Shown: positions 48,277 to 57,960 of the stretch, piece by piece
How positions within the stretch are numbered: position 1 is the first letter of the stretch
Layout of the letters: each line of letters begins with the position of its first letter
Source: Ferruginibacter sp.
Lineage (GTDB): Bacteria; Bacteroidota; Bacteroidia; Chitinophagales; Chitinophagaceae
Direction of reading: 5' to 3'
NCBI GenBank assembly: GCA_014379625.1
Contig: JACMLJ010000052.1
Coordinates: 62,001-126,000, forward strand
Length of the DNA stretch: 64,000 bases
Translations under genes and position numbers: made by a program
Notes under the pieces: model-generated
Told to the model about the DNA's origin: nothing
The model's database searches: none
Seen by the model: the letters and a program-made list of their open reading frames with translations, nothing else

Positions 48277-49773
48277 CTACTTAACTCCTCCCATCCATTT
48301 CTTTAAAAATGGAACAGTAAACATTATCAATATACCAATCATCACTGATGCAATCCCGATTTTTTGGATCACATCAGCATAATACGGTAATGAAAGCACA
48401 GGGTCATCCTTCGCCAGTATTTCCTTAGGGACACTCATCAAAGCCCCGATCTTCCCGGCAAGGAATTCGCCGATGGCGCTTGCGAAAAACCATATTCCCA
48501 TCATCATAGAAACGATCTTGGGAGGCGACAATTTGGTTACCATTGAAAGCCCGATCGGCGATAAACAAAGTTCCCCGCAAATAATAAACAAATAGCCAAA
48601 TACAAAGGGCCATAAAGGGATAACGCCCGTACTTTCATTCACCATACACCCTATGTAAAAAACATAGAAGCCGATACCCAGAAAAATAAAAGAGAGCGCA
48701 AATTTTAACGGGGTGCCGGGCTCTTTTCCCCGCTTATTTAGCCAGGGCCATAAGGGCGCGGCAAGCAGGGTGAGGATGATCACCCATCCCGGGGGAAGAA
48801 AATTATTCACGGCTAAGGCGGGAAGATCCATACCCAGCAGGGTCATTTTGGAATTTCGCTCTGCCAATAAATTCATTGATCCGGCATTTTGTTCGTAGAT
48901 AGCCCAGAACACGATTGAAAAAATGATCATTACCAGCGCTGCAAATAATTTAAGTCTTGTTTCTCTTTCTAATTTCATCGCTATTGAAAGCACATAGATC
49001 AGGGATAATATACCCAGCCCAAACATGATATAATCCATCATATGGTATTGATGGAATAAGGTAACCACCAATGGCACAACTGCCAGGGTGCCACCATAGA
49101 TCAGCCATTCCGTTTTTATAAATCCAAATAGGCGGTTGTTCAACGCTGCATCATTGGGTGGAAGGCCCCTTAGTCCCAATGATTTTTTCCCTATCGCAAA
49201 AACAACCAGGCCTAACAGCATAAAGATACCGGCAAGCCCAAAACCATAATGCCAGTTGATAGTGGTACCCACATAGGCGCAAAGTGCCCCGCCAATGGCT
49301 GCGCCGATATTGATTCCCATATAAAATATGGAAAAACCGCTATCCCTGCGGGGGTCATTTTCTTCATATAGTGTTCCTACAAGACTGGAAATATTTGGTT
49401 TAAAAAAGCCATTACCGCAAATGATGAATGCCATACCATAGAAAAAACTCCAGTCGTTGGGTAAAGCTAGAATGAAATGGCCGATCGTCATCAGTAAACC
49501 ACCAAACAGTATCGCACGCCTGTAACCAATAAACCGGTCTGCCATAAAACCACCAAACATCGGCATCGTATAAACCAGGGCCGCGTATGATCCAAGGATA
49601 GCATAGGCTTTTGGATCATCATAGTTCAGTTGGCTGGTCATGTAGGCAATTAACAAGGCCTTCATGCCGTAAAATGAGAAACGCTCCCACATTTCAGTAA
49701 AAAACAGCAGGTAAAGTTGTTTCGGTTGTTTGGCAGAAACTGTGGCCGCATGAGCTGATTCCGTAAGATCCAT
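48277..49773 (-). CDS. POT/PTR2 family proton-dependent peptide transporter, third in the series
   Basis: 498 residues, about 12-14 membrane helices. POT motifs: EMWERFSFYGMKALL (the ExxERFxYY proton-site motif), DRFIGYRRAILFGG, FYMGINIGAAIGG and ELCLSPIGLSMVTKLSP. It imports di- and tripeptides with protons. It is the last and shortest of three tandem paralogues and has almost no extra-membrane loop between helices 8 and 9, so it has the most typical length. Confidence 0.93.
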   Translation of the reverse strand: MDLTESAHAATVSAKQPKQLYLLFFTEMWERFSFYGMKALLIAYMTSQLNYDDPKAYAILGSYAALVYTMPMFGGFMADRFIGYRRAILFGGLLMTIGHFILALPNDWSFFYGMAFIICGNGFFKPNISSLVGTLYEENDPRRDSGFSIFYMGINIGAAIGGALCAYVGTTINWHYGFGLAGIFMLLGLVVFAIGKKSLGLRGLPPNDAALNNRLFGFIKTEWLIYGGTLAVVPLVVTLFHQYHMMDYIMFGLGILSLIYVLSIAMKLERETRLKLFAALVMIIFSIVFWAIYEQNAGSMNLLAERNSKMTLLGMDLPALAVNNFLPPGWVIILTLLAAPLWPWLNKRGKEPGTPLKFALSFIFLGIGFYVFYIGCMVNESTGVIPLWPFVFGYLFIICGELCLSPIGLSMVTKLSPPKIVSMMMGIWFFASAIGEFLAGKIGALMSVPKEILAKDDPVLSLPYYADVIQKIGIASVMIGILIMFTVPFLKKWMGGVK

Positions 49774-49789
49774 ATAATTTGATTTATAA

Positions 49790-51436
49790 TTATTTTACGC
49801 CCCTCTCTTTCATTATTTGGTTCAGCCATCTCAACATGGAAAACATAATAATGGTTGCAATCATCAGCAACCCGAAATTGACCCAAAAGAAATTGGCCTT
49901 GTTTTCGTACCCATCCCACATAGTTGCCAATACCCCTGATAACTTATTACCGATGGATGTTGCCAGGAACCAGCCTCCCATCATCAAGGCTGTAATGCGC
50001 ACGGGACTGAGTTTTGAAACAAGTGATAATCCCATCGGGCTAAGCAGCAGTTCACCAATTGTTATAATGCCATAAGTAGCCACCAGCCACCATACACTTG
50101 CTTTTTCAGTTCCATTGCCACTGGCATTCACCGCCCAAACCATAACGAGTACGGAGACGGCCGAAATCAGGAGACCGATTGCTATCTTGGTCGGTGTGGA
50201 TGGCTCCCTGTTCCGCCTGCGGAGAAAAGCGAAGAATGCAACTACCAATGGCGTTAACAGGATCACCCACCCGGGATTAATGGATTGGCTTAGCGGGGTT
50301 GACCATAAAGTTGCATGCCCGCTATTTTGAGGAAGTTGGGCAGGCTCCACATTTTTAAAATATGCCGGGTAATTGTACTCCATCATCACTTTTCCATCTT
50401 TTTTCTGAAGCCTGAACTGATCATCATACAATTCAACTGAATCCATTCTGTATTCCAGTTTTTCAGCCAGGTATACCCCACTGAAAACCTTGCCAGCCCC
50501 CCCGGAAACCTCCCTGTTGGTATAGGTATCAGCCCATATGGTAAGAGCGGTACCATTTTGTTTAAAAACTGCCCAGAACATTACTACCGCAGCAAAAATC
50601 GCCAGCAATGCAGCTATGGGTCGTTTCTCCGACTTTTCGGCCCGAAAATATAATGAAGCATAAAAATAAATAACGGGGATGCAGGCAAAAATAAATGCAT
50701 CGTTACTATCAGATTGAAAAATATTTCCGGGTATCAGCCACCCGATCACCCCGGCGATTACAGAAGGCAGTAATATGGTAATTACTATTCTTGAAAAAGG
50801 CATATCTTCTTTCGTCATCGGTTTTTTAATGTCAACTGATCTGTAATGGCGGGTACCCGAAATAAAAATGAGTACGCCAAGGAACATCCCTATTCCTGCG
50901 GCGATAAAAGCGTATTTCCATCCCCAGATTATGATAATGGCGGCACTGAAAAAATTGCAGACAAATGCGCCAATATTGATACCCATATAAAAGATATTGT
51001 ATCCTTCATCTTTTCTTTTTTCAAACTCGGGAGTGGAGTACAGGTTACCCAGCAAGGTGGAAATATTAGGTTTAAAAAATCCATTGCCAACAATAACGAG
51101 GGTCATAGATAAATACAACATCGGTAAATTGTGTACTGCCATTAAGCAATAGCCAATACCCATCATAAGGCCACCCGCAATAACGGATCTTCTGTAACCA
51201 AAATAACGGTCGGCCAGTAAGCCGCCTATAAACGGGGTGAGGAAAACCAATGCGATGAAAGTTCCATAAAGATCGGAAGCCTCCTTATTTGTCATGGCGA
51301 AACCCTGCTCCACATTTTTAAGGTATAATAAGAAAATACCAATCATAAGATAGTATCCAAACCGCTCCCACATCTCGGAGAAAAATAAAAAAGGAAGCGC
51401 CCTGGGATGCTTGCGTTGCTTTAAAGTTTCGGTCAT
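49790..51436 (-). CDS. POT/PTR2 family peptide transporter, second in the series
   Basis: 548 residues from the ATG giving MTETLKQRKHPRALPFLFFSEMWERFGYYLM; a more upstream ATG at 51475 would lie inside the terminator region. Motifs: DRYFGYRRSVIAGG, FYMGINIGAFVCNF and ELLLSPMGLSLVSKLSP. Compared with the third gene it carries an insertion of about 70 residues at about 310-380 (DTYTNREVSGGAGKVFSG onward) that should face the periplasm. It may differ in substrate from its neighbours. Confidence 0.93.
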   Translation of the reverse strand: MTETLKQRKHPRALPFLFFSEMWERFGYYLMIGIFLLYLKNVEQGFAMTNKEASDLYGTFIALVFLTPFIGGLLADRYFGYRRSVIAGGLMMGIGYCLMAVHNLPMLYLSMTLVIVGNGFFKPNISTLLGNLYSTPEFEKRKDEGYNIFYMGINIGAFVCNFFSAAIIIIWGWKYAFIAAGIGMFLGVLIFISGTRHYRSVDIKKPMTKEDMPFSRIVITILLPSVIAGVIGWLIPGNIFQSDSNDAFIFACIPVIYFYASLYFRAEKSEKRPIAALLAIFAAVVMFWAVFKQNGTALTIWADTYTNREVSGGAGKVFSGVYLAEKLEYRMDSVELYDDQFRLQKKDGKVMMEYNYPAYFKNVEPAQLPQNSGHATLWSTPLSQSINPGWVILLTPLVVAFFAFLRRRNREPSTPTKIAIGLLISAVSVLVMVWAVNASGNGTEKASVWWLVATYGIITIGELLLSPMGLSLVSKLSPVRITALMMGGWFLATSIGNKLSGVLATMWDGYENKANFFWVNFGLLMIATIIMFSMLRWLNQIMKERGVK

Positions 51437-51465
51437 TAATATCTTTTTCAATTTTGAAGATAAAT

Positions 51466-51488
51466 AAAAAGGCAACCTATTGATTGCC
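51466..51488 (-). terminator. Terminator-like hairpin between the first and second POT genes
   Basis: GGCAA (51471-51475) pairs with TTGCC (51484-51488), loop of eight, with A-run and T-run on both sides, so it can act in both directions. It sits between the first POT stop and the second POT start (30 bases before the latter). Confidence 0.6.
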
Positions 51489-51513
51489 CTTTTTCGATTT
51501 TTGACTGGTGAGA

Positions 51514-53193
51514 TTACCTTATTCCATGCATCATTTTTTTCAATAACGGTGTTAGTGCATATAAAAGAATAGAGGCCACCCCGGTTAGTATTACAAATAC
51601 CATAAAGAATTCAAACAAATTATGAATTTCAAAACCAGCAAATACAGGATAATCAATATTGATCTGACTTTTATTTAATTGGGCTAGCTGGTCAGCCGAC
51701 GGTACAATCTTTTTGTCTAACACATCCTGTAAATTAATTCCCAACTCCCCTGCCCTTTTAAATTTATCCCCGGTTGGAGGTAATAAAGAACCCAAAGTGC
51801 CCGCTAAAGCATAACCTGAAGCATTCGACAGGAAGAACACGCCGTACAATAATGAAGAAAATCTTTTGGGGGATAATTTAGATACCAGTGAAAGGCCGAT
51901 TGGAGATAAACACAATTCGCCACAGGTTTGAATTAAGTAAAGAAGTATCAGCCATTTAATTGCCAGCAAACCCGAATTGCCCAGGTCCTTCACATTATAG
52001 GCAATAATGAAATAACTTAATGCTATTAATGCCAAGCCAATGGACTGTTTTACAGGCGATATGGGCTCTTTGTTTTTGCTCCGTAAATAATCCCAAAGCA
52101 TACTAAAAGGGATGGCAAAGGCAACAACAAACAAGCCATTAAAAATCTGAACCATTGATGGCGGCATTTGCCAACCAAAAAAATCCCGGTCTGTTTGATT
52201 ATTTGCTATAAAGGTTAAGGAAGAACCTGCCTGTTCAAAAGCGGCCCAAAAGAAAATTATAAAGAATGAAACAATATAAATCACTAATATCCTTTCTGTT
52301 TCTACTTTGGTTAATGACTTATCTGAAAGTATCAGTCCGGCCAAAGTTAAACCACTGGAATAGATTAAAGAATAAATCACATTTTGTCCAAATAAATAAT
52401 GCATAGTGCAGCCCAACGCTATAAAAGCAAAAACAGCTACCACCAATGATTGTTTTGAAAATGTGGCCTTTTGCGATTCGCCTTCTTCAAAATCTGCCGT
52501 TACATTTTTGGAAGGTAAACCGCCAATTGCTTTTCCATCGGGCCTTACAACATATTTATCTTTTAAAAAAAAGAATAATGCCGATCCGGTCAACATTGCT
52601 AATGAAGCTGCTAAAAATCCCCACTTAAAAGCATGGATATCCCTTACTCCATTCTGATCTATTACATCTCCAACCAGCGGGCATATCAATTGCCCTAAGA
52701 AGGCGCCTAAATTAATACCCATATAAAAAATGGTAAAAGCACTATCCAGTTTGCTTTTCTCGGCTTTTGGATAAAGGCTGCCCACCATGCTGGAAATATT
52801 AGGTTTAAAAAAACCATTGCCAAAAACGATGACGCCCAACGCGCACCACATCAGGGTTTTTGCAAGGTCTAAGTTGTCTCCAAAAATACTAGCGCTGAAA
52901 AATAACAATAATTGGCCAGTGGCCATTAATAAGCCACCCAGCAAAATACAATTTCTGTTTCCTAAAAATCTGTCGGCGATAAACCCACCGAGCATTGGAG
53001 TTAAATAACATAATCCAAGAAAACCGCCATAAATTAAGGAGGCATTATCCTCTTTAAGCATAAGAGAATTTACCAGGAAAAGGGTAAGGACCGCCCTCAT
53101 GCCATAAAAATTAAACCGCTCCCACATTTCCGTTCCGAAAAGTACCCATAGACCTTTTGGATGCCCCTGTTTTTGAATTACCGTTTCATTCAT
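51514..53193 (-). CDS. POT/PTR2 family peptide transporter, first in the series
   Basis: 559 residues. Motifs: GTEMWERFNFYGMRAVL, DRFLGNRNCILLGG, FYMGINLGAFLGQ and ELCLSPIGLSLVSKLSP. Two soluble insertions are visible: about 215-245 (polar, KNVTADFEEGESQ) and about 470-520 near the C-terminus (GDKFKRAGELGINLQDVLDKK). Both suggest a function or regulation different from the other two copies. It is the first of the set on the minus strand. Confidence 0.93.
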   Translation of the reverse strand: MNETVIQKQGHPKGLWVLFGTEMWERFNFYGMRAVLTLFLVNSLMLKEDNASLIYGGFLGLCYLTPMLGGFIADRFLGNRNCILLGGLLMATGQLLLFFSASIFGDNLDLAKTLMWCALGVIVFGNGFFKPNISSMVGSLYPKAEKSKLDSAFTIFYMGINLGAFLGQLICPLVGDVIDQNGVRDIHAFKWGFLAASLAMLTGSALFFFLKDKYVVRPDGKAIGGLPSKNVTADFEEGESQKATFSKQSLVVAVFAFIALGCTMHYLFGQNVIYSLIYSSGLTLAGLILSDKSLTKVETERILVIYIVSFFIIFFWAAFEQAGSSLTFIANNQTDRDFFGWQMPPSMVQIFNGLFVVAFAIPFSMLWDYLRSKNKEPISPVKQSIGLALIALSYFIIAYNVKDLGNSGLLAIKWLILLYLIQTCGELCLSPIGLSLVSKLSPKRFSSLLYGVFFLSNASGYALAGTLGSLLPPTGDKFKRAGELGINLQDVLDKKIVPSADQLAQLNKSQINIDYPVFAGFEIHNLFEFFMVFVILTGVASILLYALTPLLKKMMHGIR

Positions 53194-53543
53194 AGTGAAT
53201 TATTTTAATACTTTATATATTTTAATCCCTCAAAGTAGCAAATTTCTTTTTACTAAATCCAAAGCGCTCATTTCTATTTTTAAAATCAGGAAAATAAATC
53301 TACCTGCCGCCTGTAAAAAATTATATGGCAAACTGTTTCAGGAACTTTAATTTCGCCTTCCCGGGCGGCGGTTTAAAATGAATGTTTTATACCCTGTTGT
53401 TGGCTCATCGCAGGAAATCACTGGTGTAATAAATGATCATTTAAATAAAATGGTAATGTGCTTCATAAGCTGTCGATGTTTTTGTTTGTGCAACCAATGT
53501 TCAAATATTTACCAATTATCTTAAGTAAAATAATCTTTATTCA

Positions 53544-53564
53544 CACAAATTCATTCAATTTGTG
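53544..53564. repeat. 8-bp inverted repeat upstream of purD
   Basis: cacaaatt (53544-53551) and aatttgtg (53557-53564), loop CATTC. Perfect palindrome, possible operator or hairpin. Confidence 0.55.
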
Positions 53565-53581
53565 CTATTGGAAATATAATC

Positions 53582-53614
53582 GGTAAATGCTTAAACTATC
53601 CTGAGGCATTTACC
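53582..53614. repeat. 9-bp inverted repeat upstream of purD
   Basis: ggtaaatgc (53582-53590) and gcatttacc (53606-53614), loop of 15. It ends 39 bases before the purD ATG. Confidence 0.6.
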
Positions 53615-53653
53615 AGGTATTTACTTTTTTTTACTTCAATCCCTATTTATTTC

Positions 53654-54940
53654 ATGAATATTCTTTTGATTGGCGGTGGTGGCAGAGAGCATACATTAGC
53701 CTGGAAATTAAAACAAAGTACCCATTGCAAACAATTATATATTGCTCCGGGTAATGCGGGTACTGCCCGGCTGGGTATCAATATTGCACTTACCTCTACA
53801 GACTTTAATGGATTGGCATCCTTTTGCACCGGTAACAAAATAGACATGATTATAGTAGGCCCTGAGGAGCCATTGGTAAAAGGCATTTATGATTTTTTTA
53901 AAACTAATCCCGCTACAGCTCATATACATTTTATTGGTCCGTCCAAAGAAGCATCGCAGCTCGAAGGAAGCAAGGCTTATGCAAAAGCGTTTATGAACCG
54001 CCATAATATACCTACAGCGGCATACCGTGAGTTTGATGCTGCAAATTTTGAAGAAGGCATCAATTATATAAAGAACCATTCATTGCCGATAGTGTTAAAA
54101 GCAGATGGACTGGCCGCCGGCAAAGGGGTGATCATTTGTTCCAGTCAGATTGAGGCTTTGGCGGAGTTTGACCTGATGATCCAACACGCAAAATTTGGCG
54201 AGGCTGGTAAACGGGTGGTAATCGAGCAGTTTTTGGATGGAATAGAACTTAGTGTATTTGTATTAACCGATGGAAAAAATTATGTATTGCTTCCGGAAGC
54301 GAAAGATTATAAAAGGATTGGGAAAGGCAATACCGGCCCAAATACAGGAGGAATGGGAGCAGTTAGCCCGGTGCCATTTGCAGATGATGCCTACCTGCAA
54401 AAAGTAAAAGAACTAATTGTGGAACCAACCATTGCCGGCTTATTATCAGAAAAACTCGAATACCAGGGTATTGTGTTTATCGGATTAATTAATGTAAAGG
54501 GCGAGCCTTTTGTTATTGAATACAATTGCAGGTTCGGGGATCCCGAAACCGAAGTGATTATTCCAAGAATAGAAAATGACCTGGTAGAGATTTTATTGGC
54601 TACCGCGCAAAACAGGTTGAATGAAATTGAAATCAAAACAAGTTCAAAAACAGCAGTGACTGTAGTGGCGGTAAGCGGGGGGTATCCAAATGACCATGAA
54701 ACCGGCAAGGAAATCTACGGTTTGGATGATTCAGCAATGGAGGGCTCCATCATTTTTCATTCAGGTACCCGGCAGGAAAACAATAAAGTGTTGACAAACG
54801 GGGGAAGGGTATTGGCAGTAACCTCATTTGGCGATAATATTGCTGAAGCCGCCGAACAATCCAATAATTTGCTGGAGCAGGTGTTTTTTGAAGGTGTTTA
54901 CTTCAGGGATGATATTGGATTTGAATTCAGGCAGGCCTGA
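53654..54940 (+). CDS. purD: Phosphoribosylamine-glycine ligase
   Basis: Second step of purine synthesis: makes GAR from phosphoribosylamine, glycine and ATP. 428 residues, ATP-grasp fold: GGGGREHTLAWKL at the N-terminus, GPEEPLVKGI, KADGLAAGKGVIIC, GPNTGGMGAVSPVP and EYNCRFGDPETEVIIPRI with the metal-binding residues. Single gene; other pur genes are not in the window. Confidence 0.95.
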   Translation: MNILLIGGGGREHTLAWKLKQSTHCKQLYIAPGNAGTARLGINIALTSTDFNGLASFCTGNKIDMIIVGPEEPLVKGIYDFFKTNPATAHIHFIGPSKEASQLEGSKAYAKAFMNRHNIPTAAYREFDAANFEEGINYIKNHSLPIVLKADGLAAGKGVIICSSQIEALAEFDLMIQHAKFGEAGKRVVIEQFLDGIELSVFVLTDGKNYVLLPEAKDYKRIGKGNTGPNTGGMGAVSPVPFADDAYLQKVKELIVEPTIAGLLSEKLEYQGIVFIGLINVKGEPFVIEYNCRFGDPETEVIIPRIENDLVEILLATAQNRLNEIEIKTSSKTAVTVVAVSGGYPNDHETGKEIYGLDDSAMEGSIIFHSGTRQENNKVLTNGGRVLAVTSFGDNIAEAAEQSNNLLEQVFFEGVYFRDDIGFEFRQA

Positions 54941-55092
54941 TGGCCCTTCATTATAAAATGCCGGCAAAATACAACAAACAAAGGGCTGTAAACAATTGCA
55001 GTAAACTCCAAACGGTAAATAGTCCGTAAACAACAAAGGATAAATAGTTAATATTATCCTCCCACAAAATATTGTCAAATAAAGAATTTGCC

Positions 55093-55124
55093 GTTGTTAA
55101 TTCAAATAAATTACATCAACTTTG
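55093..55124 (+). promoter_or_regulatory. Candidate promoter of mreB
   Basis: GTTG (55093-55096), 20-base spacer, CAACTTTG (55117-55124): one mismatch from each Bacteroidota consensus box (TTTG and TAnnTTTG). Start would be near 55131, about 30 bases before the mreB ATG. Confidence 0.5.
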
Positions 55125-55161
55125 CCCAATTATTTACATTCGATTTTTCTCTATCTAAATT

Positions 55162-56187
55162 ATGGGTCTTTTTAATTTTTTCACGCAGGAAATTGCAATG
55201 GATTTGGGCACTGCAAACACCCTGATAATTTTTAACGATGAAGTAGTGGTAAACGAGCCTTCCATTGTTGCATTAGACAGAAACAATCCCAAAAATATTC
55301 TGGCGGTGGGTAAAAAGGCATTGATGATGCATGAAAAAACCCACGAAAGTATCCGCACCGTTCGTCCTTTAAAGGATGGTGTAATTGCCGATTTTAATGC
55401 CGCTGAGTTAATGATCAGGGAAATGATCAAAATGATCTATCCTAAAAAGCCACTGTTTGCACCCAGTTGGAGAATGATGATATGTATACCCAGCAGTATC
55501 ACCGAAGTGGAAAAACGTGCAGTCAGGGATAGCGCTGAACAGGCTGGCGCCAAAGAAGTTTACCTTATACATGAACCAATGGCGGCCGCGCTGGGTATAG
55601 GAATTGATGTGGAAGAACCCGTCGGAAACATGATTATAGATATTGGTGGAGGCACAACCGGTATTACCGTAATTGCGCTTGCAGGCATTGTTTGCGATCA
55701 AAGTATCCGGATTGCAGGAGATGAATTTACTGCCGATATTATGGAAGCCCTTCGTCGTTACCATAGTTTATTGATAGGTGAGCGTACCGCAGAGCAAATT
55801 AAAATCCAGGTGGGCGCTGCAATGAAGGACCTTGAAAATCCCCCGGATGATATTCCTGTAAACGGACGCGACCTGGTTACCGGGATACCCAAGCAGGTTT
55901 TTGTAAGTTACCAGGAAGTTGCGGAGGCATTAGACAAAAGCATTTTTAAAATTGAGGAAGCTATTTTAAAGGCGCTCGAAACCACGCCACCGGAACTGGC
56001 AGGGGATATTTATCGCCGCGGTTTGTATTTAACCGGGGGTGGGTCGCTTTTAAGGGGCCTCGATAAGCGGATCGCAGCAAAAATAAAATTGCCGGTACAT
56101 GTGGCAGACGATCCACTGAAAAGTGTGGTGAGGGGTACAGGTATCGCCTTAAAAAACTACGATAAATATCCATTTGTAATGCGTTAA
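55162..56187 (+). CDS. mreB: Rod-shape-determining protein MreB
   Basis: Bacterial actin that organises lateral wall synthesis. 341 residues: N-terminal membrane-binding helix GLFNFFTQEIA, MDLGTANTLI and the phosphate-2 motif DIGGGTTGITVIAL, with AVRDSAEQAGAKEVYLIHEPMAAALGIG. First gene of mreBCD-pbp2-rodA. Confidence 0.96.
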   Translation: MGLFNFFTQEIAMDLGTANTLIIFNDEVVVNEPSIVALDRNNPKNILAVGKKALMMHEKTHESIRTVRPLKDGVIADFNAAELMIREMIKMIYPKKPLFAPSWRMMICIPSSITEVEKRAVRDSAEQAGAKEVYLIHEPMAAALGIGIDVEEPVGNMIIDIGGGTTGITVIALAGIVCDQSIRIAGDEFTADIMEALRRYHSLLIGERTAEQIKIQVGAAMKDLENPPDDIPVNGRDLVTGIPKQVFVSYQEVAEALDKSIFKIEEAILKALETTPPELAGDIYRRGLYLTGGGSLLRGLDKRIAAKIKLPVHVADDPLKSVVRGTGIALKNYDKYPFVMR

Positions 56188-56359
56188 GCACCTGCCGGAA
56201 GATAATCGTCCCATCACCAATTGATGCAATGCGGGAGCCATTGAAACTCAGCGAATAACTAATTAAAGCCCAATATGCTGAGTCCTTGTTCCAATTTTGA
56301 GGATAAGTGCAAAAGTTCTTTTATGGTATGAAGAATTTTCAACATTTTATAAGATCAGG

Positions 56360-56388
56360 TTTCTCCTCCCGGGGAAGGTTAGGAGGGG
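56360..56388 (+). repeat. Shared leader element with AGGAGG, copy B
   Basis: The segment tttctcctcccggggaagg followed by TTAGGAGGGG ends 6 bases before the mreC ATG and supplies AGGAGG at 56381-56386. It resembles copy A before the DUF1501 gene at most positions. Confidence 0.75.
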
Positions 56389-56394
56389 CTGTGT

Positions 56395-57255
56395 ATGCGT
56401 AACATTTTTTTATTCATCAGAAGGTATTTCAATTTTATTTTCTTACTGTTATTGCAGGGGTTTTGCATCTATTTAATTGTGCATTACAATACCTATCACA
56501 ATGCGGTAGCTTCAGGTTTTATGAATGAGGTGTCCGGCAAGGTTAATACCTGGTTCAATAAAATTGATTATTATTTCCAGCTTAAAAAAACGAATGAGCA
56601 ACTCGTAAAAGACAACGAGCGGTTAAGAAACCAGTTAAAAGTAAATTTTGCCTCACCGGATACTACTACAAAAATAGTTACTGATTCCATCCCTTATGAC
56701 ACCTTAGGTAATCATCGCAAATGGCTCTACCTTTCAGCTAAAGTGGTGTTCAATTCTGTTTCAGCACAAAATAACTTCATCGTTTTAGGCCGGGGTTTAC
56801 ACCAGCAATTAAAAAAAGATGATGGGGTGATGGATCCTAATAATGGGGTTGTGGGTATTATTACCGATGTAAGTGAAAATTTTGCCGTTGTAATGAGCCT
56901 GCTGCATAAGGACAGTAAAATAAGCGCCAAATTAAAAAATGGTGGAGATGCGGGGCAGGTTACCTGGGATGGTAAAGACCCCAACCGGCTTTCATTAATT
57001 GAAATTCGCAAAAGCGCCAAAGTTGCCAGGGGCGATACGGTTTTTACAAGTGGGTTCACGCCAACTTTTCCCTATGGGCTCCTGATCGGTACTATTGATG
57101 AAATAATTCCGGATAAAAGCACTAATAATTATATCATTAAATTGAAATCAGCCGCTAATTTTTACAACCTTCAATATGTTTATGCAATTGAGAATTTTCA
57201 AAAGGATGAAATTAACCGGTTGTTGGAAAATGCAAAAAATAAAATCAATAACTAA
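56395..57255 (+). CDS. mreC: Rod-shape-determining protein MreC
   Basis: 286 residues: short cytoplasmic N-terminus, one membrane helix (about 12-30), coiled coil (about 60-90; KTNEQLVKDNERLRNQL) and a periplasmic beta domain with NNFIVLGRGLHQQLKKDDGVMDPNNGVVGIITDVSENFAVV and DTVFTSGFTPTFPYGLLIG. It links MreB to PBP2. Strong AGGAGG 8 bases before the start, from the shared element. Confidence 0.93.
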   Translation: MRNIFLFIRRYFNFIFLLLLQGFCIYLIVHYNTYHNAVASGFMNEVSGKVNTWFNKIDYYFQLKKTNEQLVKDNERLRNQLKVNFASPDTTTKIVTDSIPYDTLGNHRKWLYLSAKVVFNSVSAQNNFIVLGRGLHQQLKKDDGVMDPNNGVVGIITDVSENFAVVMSLLHKDSKISAKLKNGGDAGQVTWDGKDPNRLSLIEIRKSAKVARGDTVFTSGFTPTFPYGLLIGTIDEIIPDKSTNNYIIKLKSAANFYNLQYVYAIENFQKDEINRLLENAKNKINN

Positions 57256-57275
57256 TTGGTCGTAGTAAAAAGCTG

Positions 57276-57809
57276 ATGAGTACACTGGTAAAAAATTTAG
57301 TTCGTTTTGTGATTCTCATACTGGTGCAGGTTTTTGTACTGGATAGGATCCATTTGCACTACATGGTAACCCCTTACCTTTATTTCCTGTTCATTTTATG
57401 GATGCCTTTTCAATTGGGTCGTACAGCACAGATGCTTATTGCTTTTGCACTGGGATTTACGCTGGATAGTTTTCAGCACAACCCTGGCTTTCATGCGGCA
57501 GCCTGTGTGCTCATTGCCTACCTTCGCCCCTTTCTCATAAATATTCTTATTCCACAGGAGGGTGCAGACAATAACTATGATGAGCCTTCTGCTAAAAGTA
57601 TGGGTGGCTTTATGCCCTATATGTTATATGCCGGAGTACTTACATTTGTGCATCATGGGTGGCTCTTTTTTTTGGAAGCCTGGCAATTTGGGAACTTCTG
57701 GTATTTTATTATAAAAACTTTATTGTCAACGGCAATAAGTTTATTGCTCATTATCATTGTGGAATTAATATTCTCCCGTAAACAACAGTTTAGAACAAAT
57801 ACAGTTTAA
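57276..57809 (+). CDS. mreD: Rod-shape-determining protein MreD
   Basis: 177 residues with five or six hydrophobic helices, including RIHLHYMVTPYLYFLFILWMPF-like residues typical of Bacteroidota MreD and LGFTLDSFQHNPGFHAAACVLIAYLRPFL. It starts 20 bases after mreC and completes the MreBCD complex. Confidence 0.88.
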   Translation: MSTLVKNLVRFVILILVQVFVLDRIHLHYMVTPYLYFLFILWMPFQLGRTAQMLIAFALGFTLDSFQHNPGFHAAACVLIAYLRPFLINILIPQEGADNNYDEPSAKSMGGFMPYMLYAGVLTFVHHGWLFFLEAWQFGNFWYFIIKTLLSTAISLLLIIIVELIFSRKQQFRTNTV

Positions 57810-57921
57810 TTGCTGATGCCCGGCCGCCGGCACATTCAGTCATCCGGGGGATGATGAGCCGGTCATCAGGGTATGGTTTATTTATTGACTGATGTTTCGC
57901 GGGCATTAAAATTGCAGATAA

Positions 57922-57942
57922 CCATCAACTATCAACGCTAAA
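57922..57942 (+). repeat. Phased 7-bp units upstream of pbp2
   Basis: CCATCAA CTATCAA CGCTAAA are three in-phase heptads 19 bases before the pbp2 start, followed by a further CGCTAAA. CCATCAA equals a unit of the gmk array in the sense direction of that gene. Confidence 0.5.
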
Positions 57943-57960
57943 CCAAAACGCTAAATACAA

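Larger units (their letters stand above)
53194..53653. other. 460-base divergent region between the POT genes and purD
   Basis: No gene is visible. The half next to purD contains two perfect inverted repeats and several GTAAAT/ATTTAC segments. Any promoters for purD and the POT genes must be here. No purine-riboswitch core was recognised. Confidence 0.7.

Noticed and set aside
53194..53653. Purine riboswitch upstream of purD
   Set aside because: The inverted repeats do not form the three-way junction core and conserved loop bases were not found.
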